Origin: Salinibacterium sp. ZJ450
GTDB taxonomy: Bacteria > Actinomycetota > Actinomycetes > Actinomycetales > Microbacteriaceae
Assembly (NCBI RefSeq): GCF_011751885.2
Contig: NZ_CP061771.1
Span: 3,038,001 to 3,102,000 of the forward strand
Length of the DNA stretch: 64,000 bases
Reading direction: 5' to 3'
Each line of letters opens with the position of its first letter. The stretch's first letter is position 1. Under the pieces are notes generated by a model, which made no database searches, was not told where the DNA came from, and saw only the letters and a program-made list of their open reading frames with translations. Shown in pieces: positions 9,336-17,989 of this stretch. Made by a program: the position numbers and the translations under genes.

Positions 9336-9709
9336 TACTTCTTCTCCATCTTCGCGCCGTAGCGGCTGCGAGCCTGCTTGCGGTTCTTGACGGCCTGGGT
9401 GTCCAGGGCGCCACGAACGATCTTGTAGCGAACACCGGGGAGGTCCTTCACACGACCACCGCGAACGAGCACCATCGAGTGCTCCTGCAGGTTGTGGCCC
9501 TCGCCGGGGATGTACGCGGTGACCTCGGTGCCGTTGGACAGCTTGACGCGGGCAACCTTACGAAGCGCCGAGTTCGGCTTCTTCGGTGTGGTGGTGTAAA
9601 CACGCGTGCAGACGCCGCGCTGCTGGGGGTTGGCCTTCAGGGCGGGCGCCTTGGTCTTGGTGACCTTCGGGCTGCGTCCCTTACGGACCAACTGCTGAAT
9701 AGTTGGCAC
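9335..9709 (-). CDS. rpsL: 30S ribosomal protein S12
   Basis: Ribosomal protein S12 (124 residues) lies at the decoding centre. It begins [20 protein letters not shown]. The segments [15 protein letters not shown] and [15 protein letters not shown], where streptomycin-resistance changes occur in other species, are of the sensitive wild type. It is the first gene of the str operon here, with an AAGGAGC ribosome-binding site. Confidence 0.98.
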   Translation of the reverse strand: MPTIQQLVRKGRSPKVTKTKAPALKANPQQRGVCTRVYTTTPKKPNSALRKVARVKLSNGTEVTAYIPGEGHNLQEHSMVLVRGGRVKDLPGVRYKIVRGALDTQAVKNRKQARSRYGAKMEKK

Positions 9710-9889
9710 TAAAGTTTGCTCCTTATAAGTGCTGCACGGTGACAGCGGGTGATGAAATCAGACCCATCGCGGGCAACGAGTGTTGACCGCTGTGATGATG
9801 GATATGCCGTGGGGGCCTCTCGCCACTACTGACGAGCCGACCCAGCTTCGGTGTGTCTTACAGCCTGCGCCATAGCACACACCCGAAGA

Positions 9890-9921
9890 ATAATAGCACC
9901 GTACGGGAGGCTCGTGTGCAA
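9890..9921 (-). promoter_or_regulatory. Possible str operon promoter
   Basis: On the minus strand TTGCAC (9916-9921) is followed by TATTAT (9890-9895). Both hexamers are close to the sigma-A consensus, but the 20-base spacer is longer than ideal. The start point would leave a leader of roughly 170 bases before rpsL. No other pair in the 9710-9937 region looked better. Confidence 0.35.
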
Positions 9922-9937
9922 TGGCCGCCGGGTGGCC

Positions 9938-10381
9938 TCAGTACTCGTCAGATCGGAGCCGCGGGTCGCGCCACGGCGGTCGCTGCCGGTGCTCGTAGAG
10001 CCAGACGCAGACCACGGTGACACCGGACAGCAGCGCCGCAGTGATCGCGAACGGTCCGGATGCGACATCCCCCACTATCACCGGCGCCCCGACCGCGGCC
10101 ACGACGACCATGGCCAGGTAGGAACAGGCCACCGCGACGACCGCGCGGCCGACCGGACTGCGCATCGTCCTGGCGCCGCGGAGGCTGAAGAACGTGACGA
10201 CGGATGCCGCGAATGCCATCGCCGGCCCGACGAGGGTTCCGGCATCCCGGTTCTCGATCACATCACGGTCCAGCGCGATGCTGAGCAGCCCCCACGCCGT
10301 GATCACCAACGCGAGGTAGGTAACCGTGGCGAGCACGGCGAGAAAGATCGATTTAGGCCGTTCGGGCGTTTGCTCGCTCAT
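9938..10381 (-). CDS. Small four-helix membrane protein, unknown function
   Basis: A 147-residue protein, MSEQTPERPKSIFLAVLATV at the N terminus, with four predicted membrane segments separated by short basic or polar loops and a polar tail HRQRPPWRDPRLRSDEY. I do not recognise a family with a known role. The ATG at 10379-10381 lies inside the end of the next upstream gene (29-base overlap), so the two are probably translated together. A longer frame exists but starts in the same overlap without support. Confidence 0.7.
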   Translation of the reverse strand: MSEQTPERPKSIFLAVLATVTYLALVITAWGLLSIALDRDVIENRDAGTLVGPAMAFAASVVTFFSLRGARTMRSPVGRAVVAVACSYLAMVVVAAVGAPVIVGDVASGPFAITAALLSGVTVVCVWLYEHRQRPPWRDPRLRSDEY

Positions 10382-11378
10382 ATTCGGCCCGCTTCGCATC
10401 CTGCTCGCGGTCGAACTCCTCACGCTGCTCGATGTTGCGGGCCTTCACCTTGCGACCGCGCGCACTGATCGCGGCGCCCATCCAGATCGGAACCTCACGC
10501 GCGACGATGAACGCCGCGATCGCGAGCGGGTTGAGCCACAGGGCGTTGGTGAACCGGGTGGCGTTCTCGAGGGTGAGGGTCCAGGCCTGGGCGCCGAGCA
10601 GTCCGCCGCCGATGAAGGCCAGATAGACGAGTATGGCCACGATGAAGCCGCCGAGCACGTGCGCCCACCAGCCGGCGTTGTTGCTGATCAGCACCAGCAG
10701 GATGTATGCGATCGCGAACACGATCACGGGCAACCAGAACGACGGGTTCGTGACGAAACTGAGGTAGTTCTCGAGGAAGTCCTGCCGCGGTGGGATCAGC
10801 ATGATGAGCAGGGCCGAGACGATGGCGAAGAGCACCGCGAAGACGACCGTGGCGCCGATGGCGAGCAGGGCGCCGAGACCGCGGTTGCTCTTCTTCTTCG
10901 GCGGGTTTGGCTCGCTGATGTAGACGATCTGCGGCTGTTCCGGCTGGGGTGCGGATGCCGGGTACACCTGAGTTGCCGGAGCGGCGCCGGCTGCGGCCAC
11001 CGGGGCAACGATGGGCGCGGAGATTTCGTCGTCTTGAGCGGAGGCGACGGGCTCACGATCCGCGATGGGCTCGCGGTCAACGTGCGCTTCCCGAGCCTCA
11101 GCAGCGGCCGGAATCACCGGCGGCGCGAAGGTCGAGCGCTCCGCCGTCGGAGGCTCAACCAGCGCGGGCGTGGCGCTTCGGTCATCGACAACGTCGGCCT
11201 GGGTCTCGGCGAACATGGGCTCGTCGGGTGCGGGCTCGGCGACAACCGCCGGGTCATGCTCCTCGTAGGCGGGTGTGCTGGCGGCCGTCGGCTCGACGAC
11301 CTCGTCGCCTGCGAATTCCGGGTCGGTTCGCGGCGTGCGGTTCTCGTCCTGGTTCGGCACGGTCTTGTCATCGGCCAT
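10353..11378 (-). CDS. Membrane protein with long acidic disordered N terminus
   Basis: The first 165 residues of 341 are rich in Pro, Ala, Glu and Asp and look disordered. From residue 166 (KKKSNRGLGALLAIGATVVF) four or five membrane segments follow, then a basic-acidic helical tail RNIEQREEFDREQDAKRAEYERA. No catalytic motif is visible and I do not name a function. The ATG has a GAAGGAGTGGG ribosome-binding site. It forms a two-gene unit with the downstream small membrane protein and lies between the pilus cluster and rpsL. Confidence 0.7.
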   Translation of the reverse strand: MADDKTVPNQDENRTPRTDPEFAGDEVVEPTAASTPAYEEHDPAVVAEPAPDEPMFAETQADVVDDRSATPALVEPPTAERSTFAPPVIPAAAEAREAHVDREPIADREPVASAQDDEISAPIVAPVAAAGAAPATQVYPASAPQPEQPQIVYISEPNPPKKKSNRGLGALLAIGATVVFAVLFAIVSALLIMLIPPRQDFLENYLSFVTNPSFWLPVIVFAIAYILLVLISNNAGWWAHVLGGFIVAILVYLAFIGGGLLGAQAWTLTLENATRFTNALWLNPLAIAAFIVAREVPIWMGAAISARGRKVKARNIEQREEFDREQDAKRAEYERANARTA

Positions 11379-11447
11379 AGCTACCCACTCCTTCGCCCGT
11401 TGTCGGGATCACCTCAGCTTACCGGTGTGCCTCGATCGGGGTACAAA

Positions 11448-12176
11448 CTAGCGGCCCGACGCGTTGGCTGGCTCGGACTCAGCAGAATCGGAATCGGTCG
11501 ACTCTGGGTCGCTGGTAGCGGCACCCTCGGGCTGTTCCATCACGAAGATGTAGCCTTCGACGGTCGACGTGCTGCCGCTGCCGTCATTGGTGATTTTCAC
11601 GTTGGTGGCGAGCAGCAGCCGCTTTCCGAACTGCGCGTTCTCGATAAACCCCATCAGTCCGGGCCCGCTGCCCGTGACGGTGACCAAAACGGGAATGGCC
11701 ACGAAGGTTGATGTTCCGACCGGAATCGGTGCAGCAGGGGCCGCCGGTGTTTCCGGCGCTGATGGTGCTGGCGTGGCGGTATCGGTGCCAGCCTCTGCGG
11801 GAGCCACGGGCGCAGCGGCACCCTCCGATGCAGCGAACTCTTCTGGCGTGAGCGCACTGAACGCCGTCAGCTGCATGCCGTTCTGCTCCGCGATCGCGTT
11901 CAGCTGCCCCAGCAGCGTCGCGATCGCCGTGTCGGTGGGAAGCGCCTCGCGGAGCCCCGCCAGCTCGGCCTTGAGGTTCGGCAGGTCAGCGTCCAGTTCC
12001 TCGAGCTCCCGCAGTGTGGCCTCGTGAATCTCGTTGATCGCCGCGACCGATTTGCGCTCGTCATCGGCTTTGCGAGCCTGATCCATTGCCGGCGCGACGC
12101 CCACGAACCAGCCCAGCCCGACGATAACGACGGCCAAGAGCGCCGCGCCAATCATCCACAGTCGTGTCTTGCTCAT
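11448..12176 (-). CDS. pilO: Type IV pilus assembly protein PilO-like
   Basis: A bitopic inner-membrane protein of 242 residues. One N-terminal membrane helix (WMIGAALLAVVIVGLGWFVG) is followed by a coiled coil to about residue 85 and a small ferredoxin-like domain reached through LLGQLNAIAEQNGMQLTAFS, as in PilO. A Pro/Ala-rich insertion lies in the middle of that domain, followed by FVAIPVLVTVTGSGPGLMGFIENAQ. PilO pairs with PilN in the alignment complex below the pilus. It overlaps pilN by the ATGA junction at 12173-12179 and ends the pilus cluster. Confidence 0.8.
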   Translation of the reverse strand: MSKTRLWMIGAALLAVVIVGLGWFVGVAPAMDQARKADDERKSVAAINEIHEATLRELEELDADLPNLKAELAGLREALPTDTAIATLLGQLNAIAEQNGMQLTAFSALTPEEFAASEGAAAPVAPAEAGTDTATPAPSAPETPAAPAAPIPVGTSTFVAIPVLVTVTGSGPGLMGFIENAQFGKRLLLATNVKITNDGSGSTSTVEGYIFVMEQPEGAATSDPESTDSDSAESEPANASGR

Positions 12177-12841
12177 CAGCCAGCCGCCTCTTCCTCAAAC
12201 CGCCCGGTGTAGACCTGCTCGTTCACGTGAACCTCGATCTTGACCTGGTAGCCATCCTCGGGAGTTCCCTCGACGGTGACCGGCGGCGCGACACCGGCGA
12301 ACCCGGTCAGACCCTCCAGATCGTTCAGCCACAGTTCGACGTTCGGAACGGTAAGGCTTGTCGCGTTGATCGTGACCGTGGCAACCCAGTCCTCTTGCAG
12401 AGGCACCGCCTCTGCAGCAGGTTCCACCTCCGACGGCGCGGTCGAATCAACCACGATCTCGGTCAGAGAAACGCCGAGCGGAAGGGTCGCCGCAACTTCA
12501 TCGAGGAAGGCACGCCAGTCGATTTCTGTCGTCGTCGCCAGTCGACGCGCGAGTACGGCCTCATCGACCTGGTTGGCGACCGATCTGGCCTCGGCAAAAT
12601 TCAGTTGTTGGGCGAGCAGGTCGTCCGTGCGATCACGTTCACTCTGCAGTTCGATCTGGCTGGACACCGAACGGACCACACCGAAGCCCACGCCACCGGC
12701 AACGACGATGGCCACCACAACAACCCCGGCGAGCGCCAGTCGGACGGCTTTCTTGCCTCGCTGCAGGTTGCGTACCTCTGGAGGCAGGAGGTCGGCCCGT
12801 GGCACGCCTCCGAGAATCAACGGCTGATCTTTGGCACTCAT
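12176..12841 (-). CDS. pilN: Type IV pilus assembly protein PilN-like
   Basis: A 221-residue bitopic protein. The N-terminal cytoplasmic tail LPPEVRNLQRGKKAVRL resembles the PilM-binding tail of PilN (usual core INLLPxR), then a membrane helix at about residues 33-55, a coiled coil, and a PilN-type domain with WRAFLDEVAATLPLGVSLTEI. It overlaps pilM and pilO by ATGA junctions, so M-N-O are translationally coupled. Its partner PilM is encoded immediately upstream. Confidence 0.8.
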   Translation of the reverse strand: MSAKDQPLILGGVPRADLLPPEVRNLQRGKKAVRLALAGVVVVAIVVAGGVGFGVVRSVSSQIELQSERDRTDDLLAQQLNFAEARSVANQVDEAVLARRLATTTEIDWRAFLDEVAATLPLGVSLTEIVVDSTAPSEVEPAAEAVPLQEDWVATVTINATSLTVPNVELWLNDLEGLTGFAGVAPPVTVEGTPEDGYQVKIEVHVNEQVYTGRFEEEAAG

Positions 12842-13878
12842 GCTGCACCCCTCATTGCCAGGCCGAGCGCGACCGTCATGGAGTGCTGACGTCCGTTCAT
12901 CGCGGCGCTGTGCCCACCGGATGCCACCAATACCTTGCCAAAGGGATCGCCGTACTCCACCGGAATCTGCGTTGCCTCACCGAGCACCTGCGCGAAGCCC
13001 GGCAAGTGTGATCCGCCGCCGCTGAGCACGATCCGGTCGATGGTGCCGTTGGGACGGGTATTGCCGAAGTAATTGAGTGTGTTGCGCAGACTGTTCAATA
13101 GTTCCGAGGTGATCTCGTAGATCAGTGCCGCGACGGGCTGATGCTCCGGTGCGGAAGCGCTTGGCACCATCCCCAGACCGAACTTGAACTGCTCGGCCTC
13201 AGGCCGCTCGATATCGAGCCTGGATACCAGGGCGCGAGTCAGGTCATCACCGCCGTTCGGGATGATGCGAACAAACTGGGGAACGCCGGCGGTGACCAGC
13301 AGCACGTTGGTCGTGGCCGCGCCGACGTCGATCAGCGCGGTCGTGCCGGTCGATGATCCGAGGGCTCGCTGAAGGGCGAACGGAATCAGGTCCACATCGA
13401 CAGGGGCGAGCCCCGCCTCCTGGACCGCGCGCACGTTCACCTCGACCGCTGCCTTTACGGCGGCAATCAGCAGGCCAGCGACCGCTGGCCCGTGCTCACC
13501 TTCCACCTCGGCGATGGGGTAGAAATCGAGCAGCGCGTCTTCGACAGGCACCGGGATCAGTTCTTGCACCTGAAATGGGAGGGCCTCACGGATACGAGCG
13601 ATGGGCTGCCTCGCCACAGTCAGGTCACGCGCCAACACCTTCTGGTTGCCGATGCCCAGCACGACATCCTTGCTCTTGAACTTGCCGTCTGTCCACAGCT
13701 GCTTCAGCGCTGTCGCGACGGTGTGCACTTCCATCACTTCGCCGCTCCGGACAGCGCCCGCAGGGATGGGGACCTCGTGGTAACGCAAGACAGTGGGCCG
13801 CGCTTTCGGTGTGTTCTCCACCTCGACCCCACGTAGCGCTGTTTCGCCGATATCGACTCCGACAATTCGCGTCGCCAT
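12838..13878 (-). CDS. pilM: Type IV pilus assembly protein PilM (actin-like)
   Basis: A 346-residue cytoplasmic protein of the FtsA/PilM actin-like fold. It begins RIVGVDIGETALRGVEVE, the phosphate-1 loop, and has GIGNQKVLARDLTVARQPIARIREALPFQVQELIPVPVEDALLDFYPI, TALIDVGAATTNVLLV (phosphate-2) and RIVLSGGGSHLPGFAQVLGE (adenosine motif). PilM binds the PilN tail and links the alignment complex to the motor ATPases. Confidence 0.9.
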   Translation of the reverse strand: MATRIVGVDIGETALRGVEVENTPKARPTVLRYHEVPIPAGAVRSGEVMEVHTVATALKQLWTDGKFKSKDVVLGIGNQKVLARDLTVARQPIARIREALPFQVQELIPVPVEDALLDFYPIAEVEGEHGPAVAGLLIAAVKAAVEVNVRAVQEAGLAPVDVDLIPFALQRALGSSTGTTALIDVGAATTNVLLVTAGVPQFVRIIPNGGDDLTRALVSRLDIERPEAEQFKFGLGMVPSASAPEHQPVAALIYEITSELLNSLRNTLNYFGNTRPNGTIDRIVLSGGGSHLPGFAQVLGEATQIPVEYGDPFGKVLVASGGHSAAMNGRQHSMTVALGLAMRGAA

Positions 13879-13887
13879 TGCTTCCCC

Positions 13888-14709
13888 CTAGACCAAACCG
13901 AACATCGTTAAATATGCGCGTGCGATGGCATCGCCACCCAGCATCCCCACCCATGCCCCCACGATCATCCACGGACCGAACGGAATCGCTGTGCGACGAC
14001 CAGCCCTGCGGATAATCACGAGTATCACGGCAAACAGGCCGCCGAGCAAGAACGCCGCGAACGCGCCGACCGCGAGCGAGCCCCAGCCGACCCAACCGAG
14101 GTACAGCCCAAGCACTCCGGCGAGCTTCACGTCGCCGAATCCCATGCCGCCTGGGTACACAAGTGCCATTACCAGGTACAGCCCGAACAGCGCGCCCGCC
14201 CCGACGAGCGCGGGCAGTAGCCGGCCCGGTTCCGAGGCGAGTAGGGCTGCTGCGCCCAGCAGCGCTGCGCCGACCGGGTACGCGGGTAGCACGATCTTGT
14301 TTGGGAGCGTGTACGTGTCAATGTCGATGAGCGCGAGAGCAACGCTGATCGCGGCCAGGTACAGGAATGCCACGAGCACCGCGACCGTTGCCATCCAGCC
14401 CCATCCGTTTGTCGAGTCTGCCGACAGCAGCCACCACCCGACTACGGCAAAGAACAACGCGGTGCCGAGTTCCACCAACGGATACCGTGCCGAGATCTTG
14501 GCGTCGCAGTCCCGGCAGCGCCCGCGCAGCCACAACCACGACACAACGGGGACGTTGTCCCACGGTCGTATGCCGGCACCACACGCCCCGCATGCGCTCG
14601 GCGGCGAGACAATCGAGCGTCCCGCGGGCACCCTGAAGATGACGACGTTGAGGAACGACCCGATGAGGGCACCGAATAGACCGGCTCCTGTGGTGAGCAC
14701 CGCGACCAC
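13888..14709 (-). CDS. pilD: Prepilin peptidase / N-methyltransferase (PilD, A24 family)
   Basis: A 273-residue polytopic membrane aspartic protease that would cleave the class III leaders of the four pilins upstream and methylate the new N terminus. The methyltransferase domain has FLNVVIFRVP and two paired cysteines (CGACG near residue 43 and CRDC near 66). The catalytic aspartates are in LIDIDTYTLPN and the GMGFGDVKL motif. All expected key residues are present. Confidence 0.93.
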   Translation of the reverse strand: MVAVLTTGAGLFGALIGSFLNVVIFRVPAGRSIVSPPSACGACGAGIRPWDNVPVVSWLWLRGRCRDCDAKISARYPLVELGTALFFAVVGWWLLSADSTNGWGWMATVAVLVAFLYLAAISVALALIDIDTYTLPNKIVLPAYPVGAALLGAAALLASEPGRLLPALVGAGALFGLYLVMALVYPGGMGFGDVKLAGVLGLYLGWVGWGSLAVGAFAAFLLGGLFAVILVIIRRAGRRTAIPFGPWMIVGAWVGMLGGDAIARAYLTMFGLV

Positions 14710-14713
14710 TCAG

Positions 14714-16327
14714 TTACCCCAGCTCGCGATAGCTCACGCGATCGCCGAGTAGCGCATCGTCCAAGGCCATGATGGGCGGCAGGCTGGCGTCGAAGTCAAC
14801 GCCCGGCACCCCGACCGGCACGTAAACGAGTTGCGCCTGCTGCAGGAACTCCATGGTGCCGCCATACAGCTGTCCGCGCCAGTTGTTGCGATCGCTGATC
14901 ACCTTGCATGGCGTGTATGCCATCGCCGAGATCGTGGCGTCAATGTCTGCTTCGTTGGTGAGCGTGATCGTTCCCGCGTCGCCGGTGCACGTCGGCAGGT
15001 CATCGTTCACATTGTCCGGAACCATGAACCACAGGTACCGGGTTGTCGCGTCGTTCGAATCGACGACGAGCTTGTCTACGTGAAATTTCCAGGCGATGAA
15101 CGACACGTTCGCGCTCAACACGAGGTTGCGAATGTTGTTCTGGAAATTGATACCGGCGGCCCCGCAACTCAACGCGTTCACGACGATGTTGCCCGTTGTC
15201 GCAGTCTGCGTGGCAAGGCCGTCCCAGAACGCGTGCGAGTTTCCGACGTTGCAATCGCCGGACCACATCACTTCGGTGTAGCCGCCCCAGCTTGAGGACG
15301 GGTACGGGATGTCGGTCCAATCAGGGACGCGAGGTGCCGGAAGGGTGGCGAGCCCCGTCAGGCCGCTTGTTGTCGACCCGTCCACTGTGCCGCTGATGTT
15401 GAGGGTTCCACTTGAGACGACGTCACCCATCACCCGACCGCTGCTGTCGACGCGCACTACGTGGCTGGCCGTTCCAGCGAGCGTCACGCCGCCTTTCACG
15501 AGGTCTTCTACGCGGATGTTGCCGCCAGCGTGCACGCTGCCCTGCACTTCGCCGATCCCGCTTCGCAACCGCACCACCTCGGCGCCCACTGCGGATCCCT
15601 GCCCGAGCGCGATGATGTTGCCTTTTACCACGGTGCCGCTGCCGTCGATGTTGACTGTCTGCGATACGTGGATATCGCCGTTCACATTGCAGCGATCGAG
15701 GTCGACGTAACCGTTTGCCAGCACTACCGAGCCGTCGATTGTCGCACCGTTCAGGCAAATCACGTTGCCGTTCTTAATCTGCACATCAGCCTTGATGCTC
15801 TCGGCCGAAGAGTTGAGCACGAAGTTCTTGAATGTGCCCTCCATCGTGTGCGCATACACTGCGGGCTCAATCGCCGGCACTTCGACGTAGACGGGAATGT
15901 ACGCGTAAATCGCCTCGATTTCACGACTGTTGCCCGAGCTCGCACCCGCGACGCCGGGATCTTCCGCGTGGCCAGTGGACACGATCCGCACGAGTTTTGC
16001 GTCGTCGGGTGGACAGCCCGGCTGCCACGAGGGCGATACGGAATTCAAGGCGTAGGAGAACACGTATTCATAGCGCGGAGCCGTCAGTGACTGAGAGGTC
16101 ACCGTGCACGTGTTCTGAAGGTCAACGAGAGCCTGGTCGATGCCCGCTTCCGCGGCGGCGCGGGCCTGCACCGACGCCCGGTTCGAGCTCGTCACGCCGA
16201 GCGCATGCACGGTAGACGTCGTCACGGTCACCGCGATGATCGCCGCCACCGCCATTACACCCAATACGGCAATGAGTGCGCTTCCCTGTTCGGACGAGCG
16301 TCGTTGCGTCATTCGGGTTAGAAACAT
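14714..16327 (-). CDS. PilX-like minor pilin with a beta-helix-like body
   Basis: A 537-residue protein. The N terminus EQGSALIAVLGVMAVAAIIAVTV has the PilX/GspK-type prepilin helix but is larger than ordinary minor pilins. Residues about 180-330 are a succession of short beta turns (GNVICLNGATIDGSVVLANG, GDIHVSQTVNIDGSGTVVKG) that suggest a right-handed beta-helix or bactofilin-like fold, followed by a C-terminal domain with several cysteines. The start at 16327 overlaps pilW by ten bases and has GTGGAATC before it. A tip adhesin or assembly-priming pilin is plausible; this is inference. Confidence 0.7.
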   Translation of the reverse strand: MFLTRMTQRRSSEQGSALIAVLGVMAVAAIIAVTVTTSTVHALGVTSSNRASVQARAAAEAGIDQALVDLQNTCTVTSQSLTAPRYEYVFSYALNSVSPSWQPGCPPDDAKLVRIVSTGHAEDPGVAGASSGNSREIEAIYAYIPVYVEVPAIEPAVYAHTMEGTFKNFVLNSSAESIKADVQIKNGNVICLNGATIDGSVVLANGYVDLDRCNVNGDIHVSQTVNIDGSGTVVKGNIIALGQGSAVGAEVVRLRSGIGEVQGSVHAGGNIRVEDLVKGGVTLAGTASHVVRVDSSGRVMGDVVSSGTLNISGTVDGSTTSGLTGLATLPAPRVPDWTDIPYPSSSWGGYTEVMWSGDCNVGNSHAFWDGLATQTATTGNIVVNALSCGAAGINFQNNIRNLVLSANVSFIAWKFHVDKLVVDSNDATTRYLWFMVPDNVNDDLPTCTGDAGTITLTNEADIDATISAMAYTPCKVISDRNNWRGQLYGGTMEFLQQAQLVYVPVGVPGVDFDASLPPIMALDDALLGDRVSYRELG

Positions 16328-16893
16328 AGCGATTCCACTTCGATCGGAATGACATCGGGCTGCCGACTCACGGCGGTGGTCTCGATCAAGACTGGTTGTT
16401 CATCGCCCGTGGCGACTTGCACCGTGAGCGCCGCGGTCAGGTCCGACTGAGCGAACACTTGAACTCCCGTGATGGGATCTGCGCCCTCTGCGAGCAGCGT
16501 CCAGTCGGCCACGTCAGTCGCGTCGACCGGCAGCGGAATCGCGCTGGAGGAGCGGGTTGTGCGGATCTCGCCCGCGCCGAAATACCACGCCTCACAGTGC
16601 GCGGCAGCGGGGCTACTGACCGCGTTGTCGACGATCAATGCCCGCAGCACTTCTGCACCTGCAAAGGGAACCGCCCGTTCCAGCTCTCGAGCGTGGCGAA
16701 CACCGTGCGTAAAGGACTGGGAGACGAGTTGGGCGCTGCTGCTGGCGTTGGATGCCTCGCGTACTGTCTTGTCCGCATTGATCGAGTTGATGAGTATGCC
16801 GCCGACAATGGTCAGGACAACAACTGCCAGCATCGAGTAGATGACCAGTTCGATCAGCGTCATGCCGCGCTCGGACTTCATACGGGTGCTCAT
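16318..16893 (-). CDS. PilW-like minor pilin
   Basis: A 191-residue protein with a classic short class III leader MSTRMKSERG followed by MTLIELVIYSMLAVVVLTIVGG, including the glutamate at position 5 after the cleavage site. The body has the length of PilW/PilJ-type minor pilins and two cysteines (AAHCEAW and the C-terminal SLCF). It overlaps the pilV-like gene by an ATGA junction. Confidence 0.8.
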   Translation of the reverse strand: MSTRMKSERGMTLIELVIYSMLAVVVLTIVGGILINSINADKTVREASNASSSAQLVSQSFTHGVRHARELERAVPFAGAEVLRALIVDNAVSSPAAAHCEAWYFGAGEIRTTRSSSAIPLPVDATDVADWTLLAEGADPITGVQVFAQSDLTAALTVQVATGDEQPVLIETTAVSRQPDVIPIEVESLCF

Positions 16894-17324
16894 GGCGTCG
16901 GCGTTTCGAGGTAGATAAGTGTCACGGCTTCGGCCAGCCGATTGGTCTCACCATCTTTGGTGACCCAGGCGGTTACCTTGACGACGCTGGGATAGACCGT
17001 CGGATCTGTCGAGCAGGTTGCGACGGTCCTGTGTGGGCGGTATACAGTGCCGCGGTCATCCGTCGTCGTCGCCACGGGAAGATCGTCGAACGCACTGATG
17101 TCGGCGCAATTCGCCGGGACGTCACGTGCGGAGTCAAGCTGCTCGTTGACGAGCTGGCTGGCGGTTGCAATCGTGGCATTGGTGACTGTGGTGCGCAGGC
17201 CGTTGATCAGCAACGGTAGGAACGCCACGGCGAGCATGGCGATCAGGAACATCGAGACCATGATCTCGATGAGTCCAAAGCCAGACTCATTCGGGTTGGG
17301 GTCCGGGTTCGCGTTTTCGTTCAC
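16890..17324 (-). CDS. PilV-like minor pilin
   Basis: A 144-residue protein with the leader MNENANPDPNPNESG then FGLIEIMVSMFLIAMLAVAFL, again with glutamate at position 5 of the mature chain. Two cysteines (NCADIS and ATCSTD) could form a disulfide in the globular part. It starts about 80 bases after the pilA stop, beyond the pilA terminator hairpin, and heads the group of three minor-pilin genes. Confidence 0.8.
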   Translation of the reverse strand: MNENANPDPNPNESGFGLIEIMVSMFLIAMLAVAFLPLLINGLRTTVTNATIATASQLVNEQLDSARDVPANCADISAFDDLPVATTTDDRGTVYRPHRTVATCSTDPTVYPSVVKVTAWVTKDGETNRLAEAVTLIYLETPTP

Positions 17325-17363
17325 TGTTCGGGCCCCCTTCCGAAATGATTGCGACGCGATGGG

Positions 17364-17399
17364 AGCGGTGGGGAGACCATTTCTGGGCTCCCCACCGCT
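17364..17399 (-). terminator. Attenuator/terminator hairpin after pilA
   Basis: AGCGGTGGGGAG at 17364-17375 and CTCCCCACCGCT at 17388-17399 form a perfect 12-base-pair stem only a few bases after the pilA stop codon. No strong T run follows. Its position between the major pilin and the minor-pilin genes suggests it stabilises the pilA message or reduces read-through, giving much more major than minor pilin. Confidence 0.75.
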
Positions 17400-17406
17400 G
17401 TTGCTA

Positions 17407-17832
17407 CTACGGCGTGGCTACGTTAGCGACACAAGTGCCTTCGATAACGCCGCTGTTGTCATCCGCGGCCCACGAGGCACCCGTCAGATCCGTGTGCGTG
17501 CCAGCGACACAGAATGCAGTGCCAGTGCCACCGATAGCGACAGCGACAGGCCCATCACTGAACTGGTCCACAATGGCCGTGATGTCGGCGGCGACTGGGT
17601 AGGACCCAGACTCCACCATCTTCGCGACTACCGCTGTCTTCGCGTTGGTGATTGCCGACTCCACCGCGCTTCCCTTGGCCTGCTCCTGCTGGCCAAGGAA
17701 GATCGGGATGGCGATGGCGGCCAAGATGCCGATGATGATGACAACGACGAGGAGTTCGATCAGGGTGAAGCCCTTTTCGTCCTTGCCGAGTGCGACGCGC
17801 TTGGCTTCAAGCGCCTTGATGAAAGCAGTCAT
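17407..17832 (-). CDS. pilA: Major type IV pilin PilA
   Basis: A 141-residue prepilin. A 21-residue leader ends in KDEKG, and the mature chain would begin FTLIELLVVVIIIGILAAIA with glutamate at position 5. Two cysteines near the C terminus (AFCVAG and EGTCVAN) can close the usual D-loop. I chose the ATG at 17830-17832 (MTAFIKALEAK); the codon seven residues earlier (MNRNGK) is possible but has no better ribosome-binding site. It lies between pilC and its own terminator. Confidence 0.92.
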   Translation of the reverse strand: MTAFIKALEAKRVALGKDEKGFTLIELLVVVIIIGILAAIAIPIFLGQQEQAKGSAVESAITNAKTAVVAKMVESGSYPVAADITAIVDQFSDGPVAVAIGGTGTAFCVAGTHTDLTGASWAADDNSGVIEGTCVANVATP

Positions 17833-17989
17833 GATTTTTCCGTTCCTGTTCATGTGACTTGCGTGGACAGGTGGCCCCCATTGTGAATAGCCCCCCAAGT
17901 GGATTGTGGCAGAAAGGACTGGCGCAATACACGCCCTGACCAGTACTTTTTGCCATTGACGCACCCCCAATGCAGGGGGTGCCGACGCG

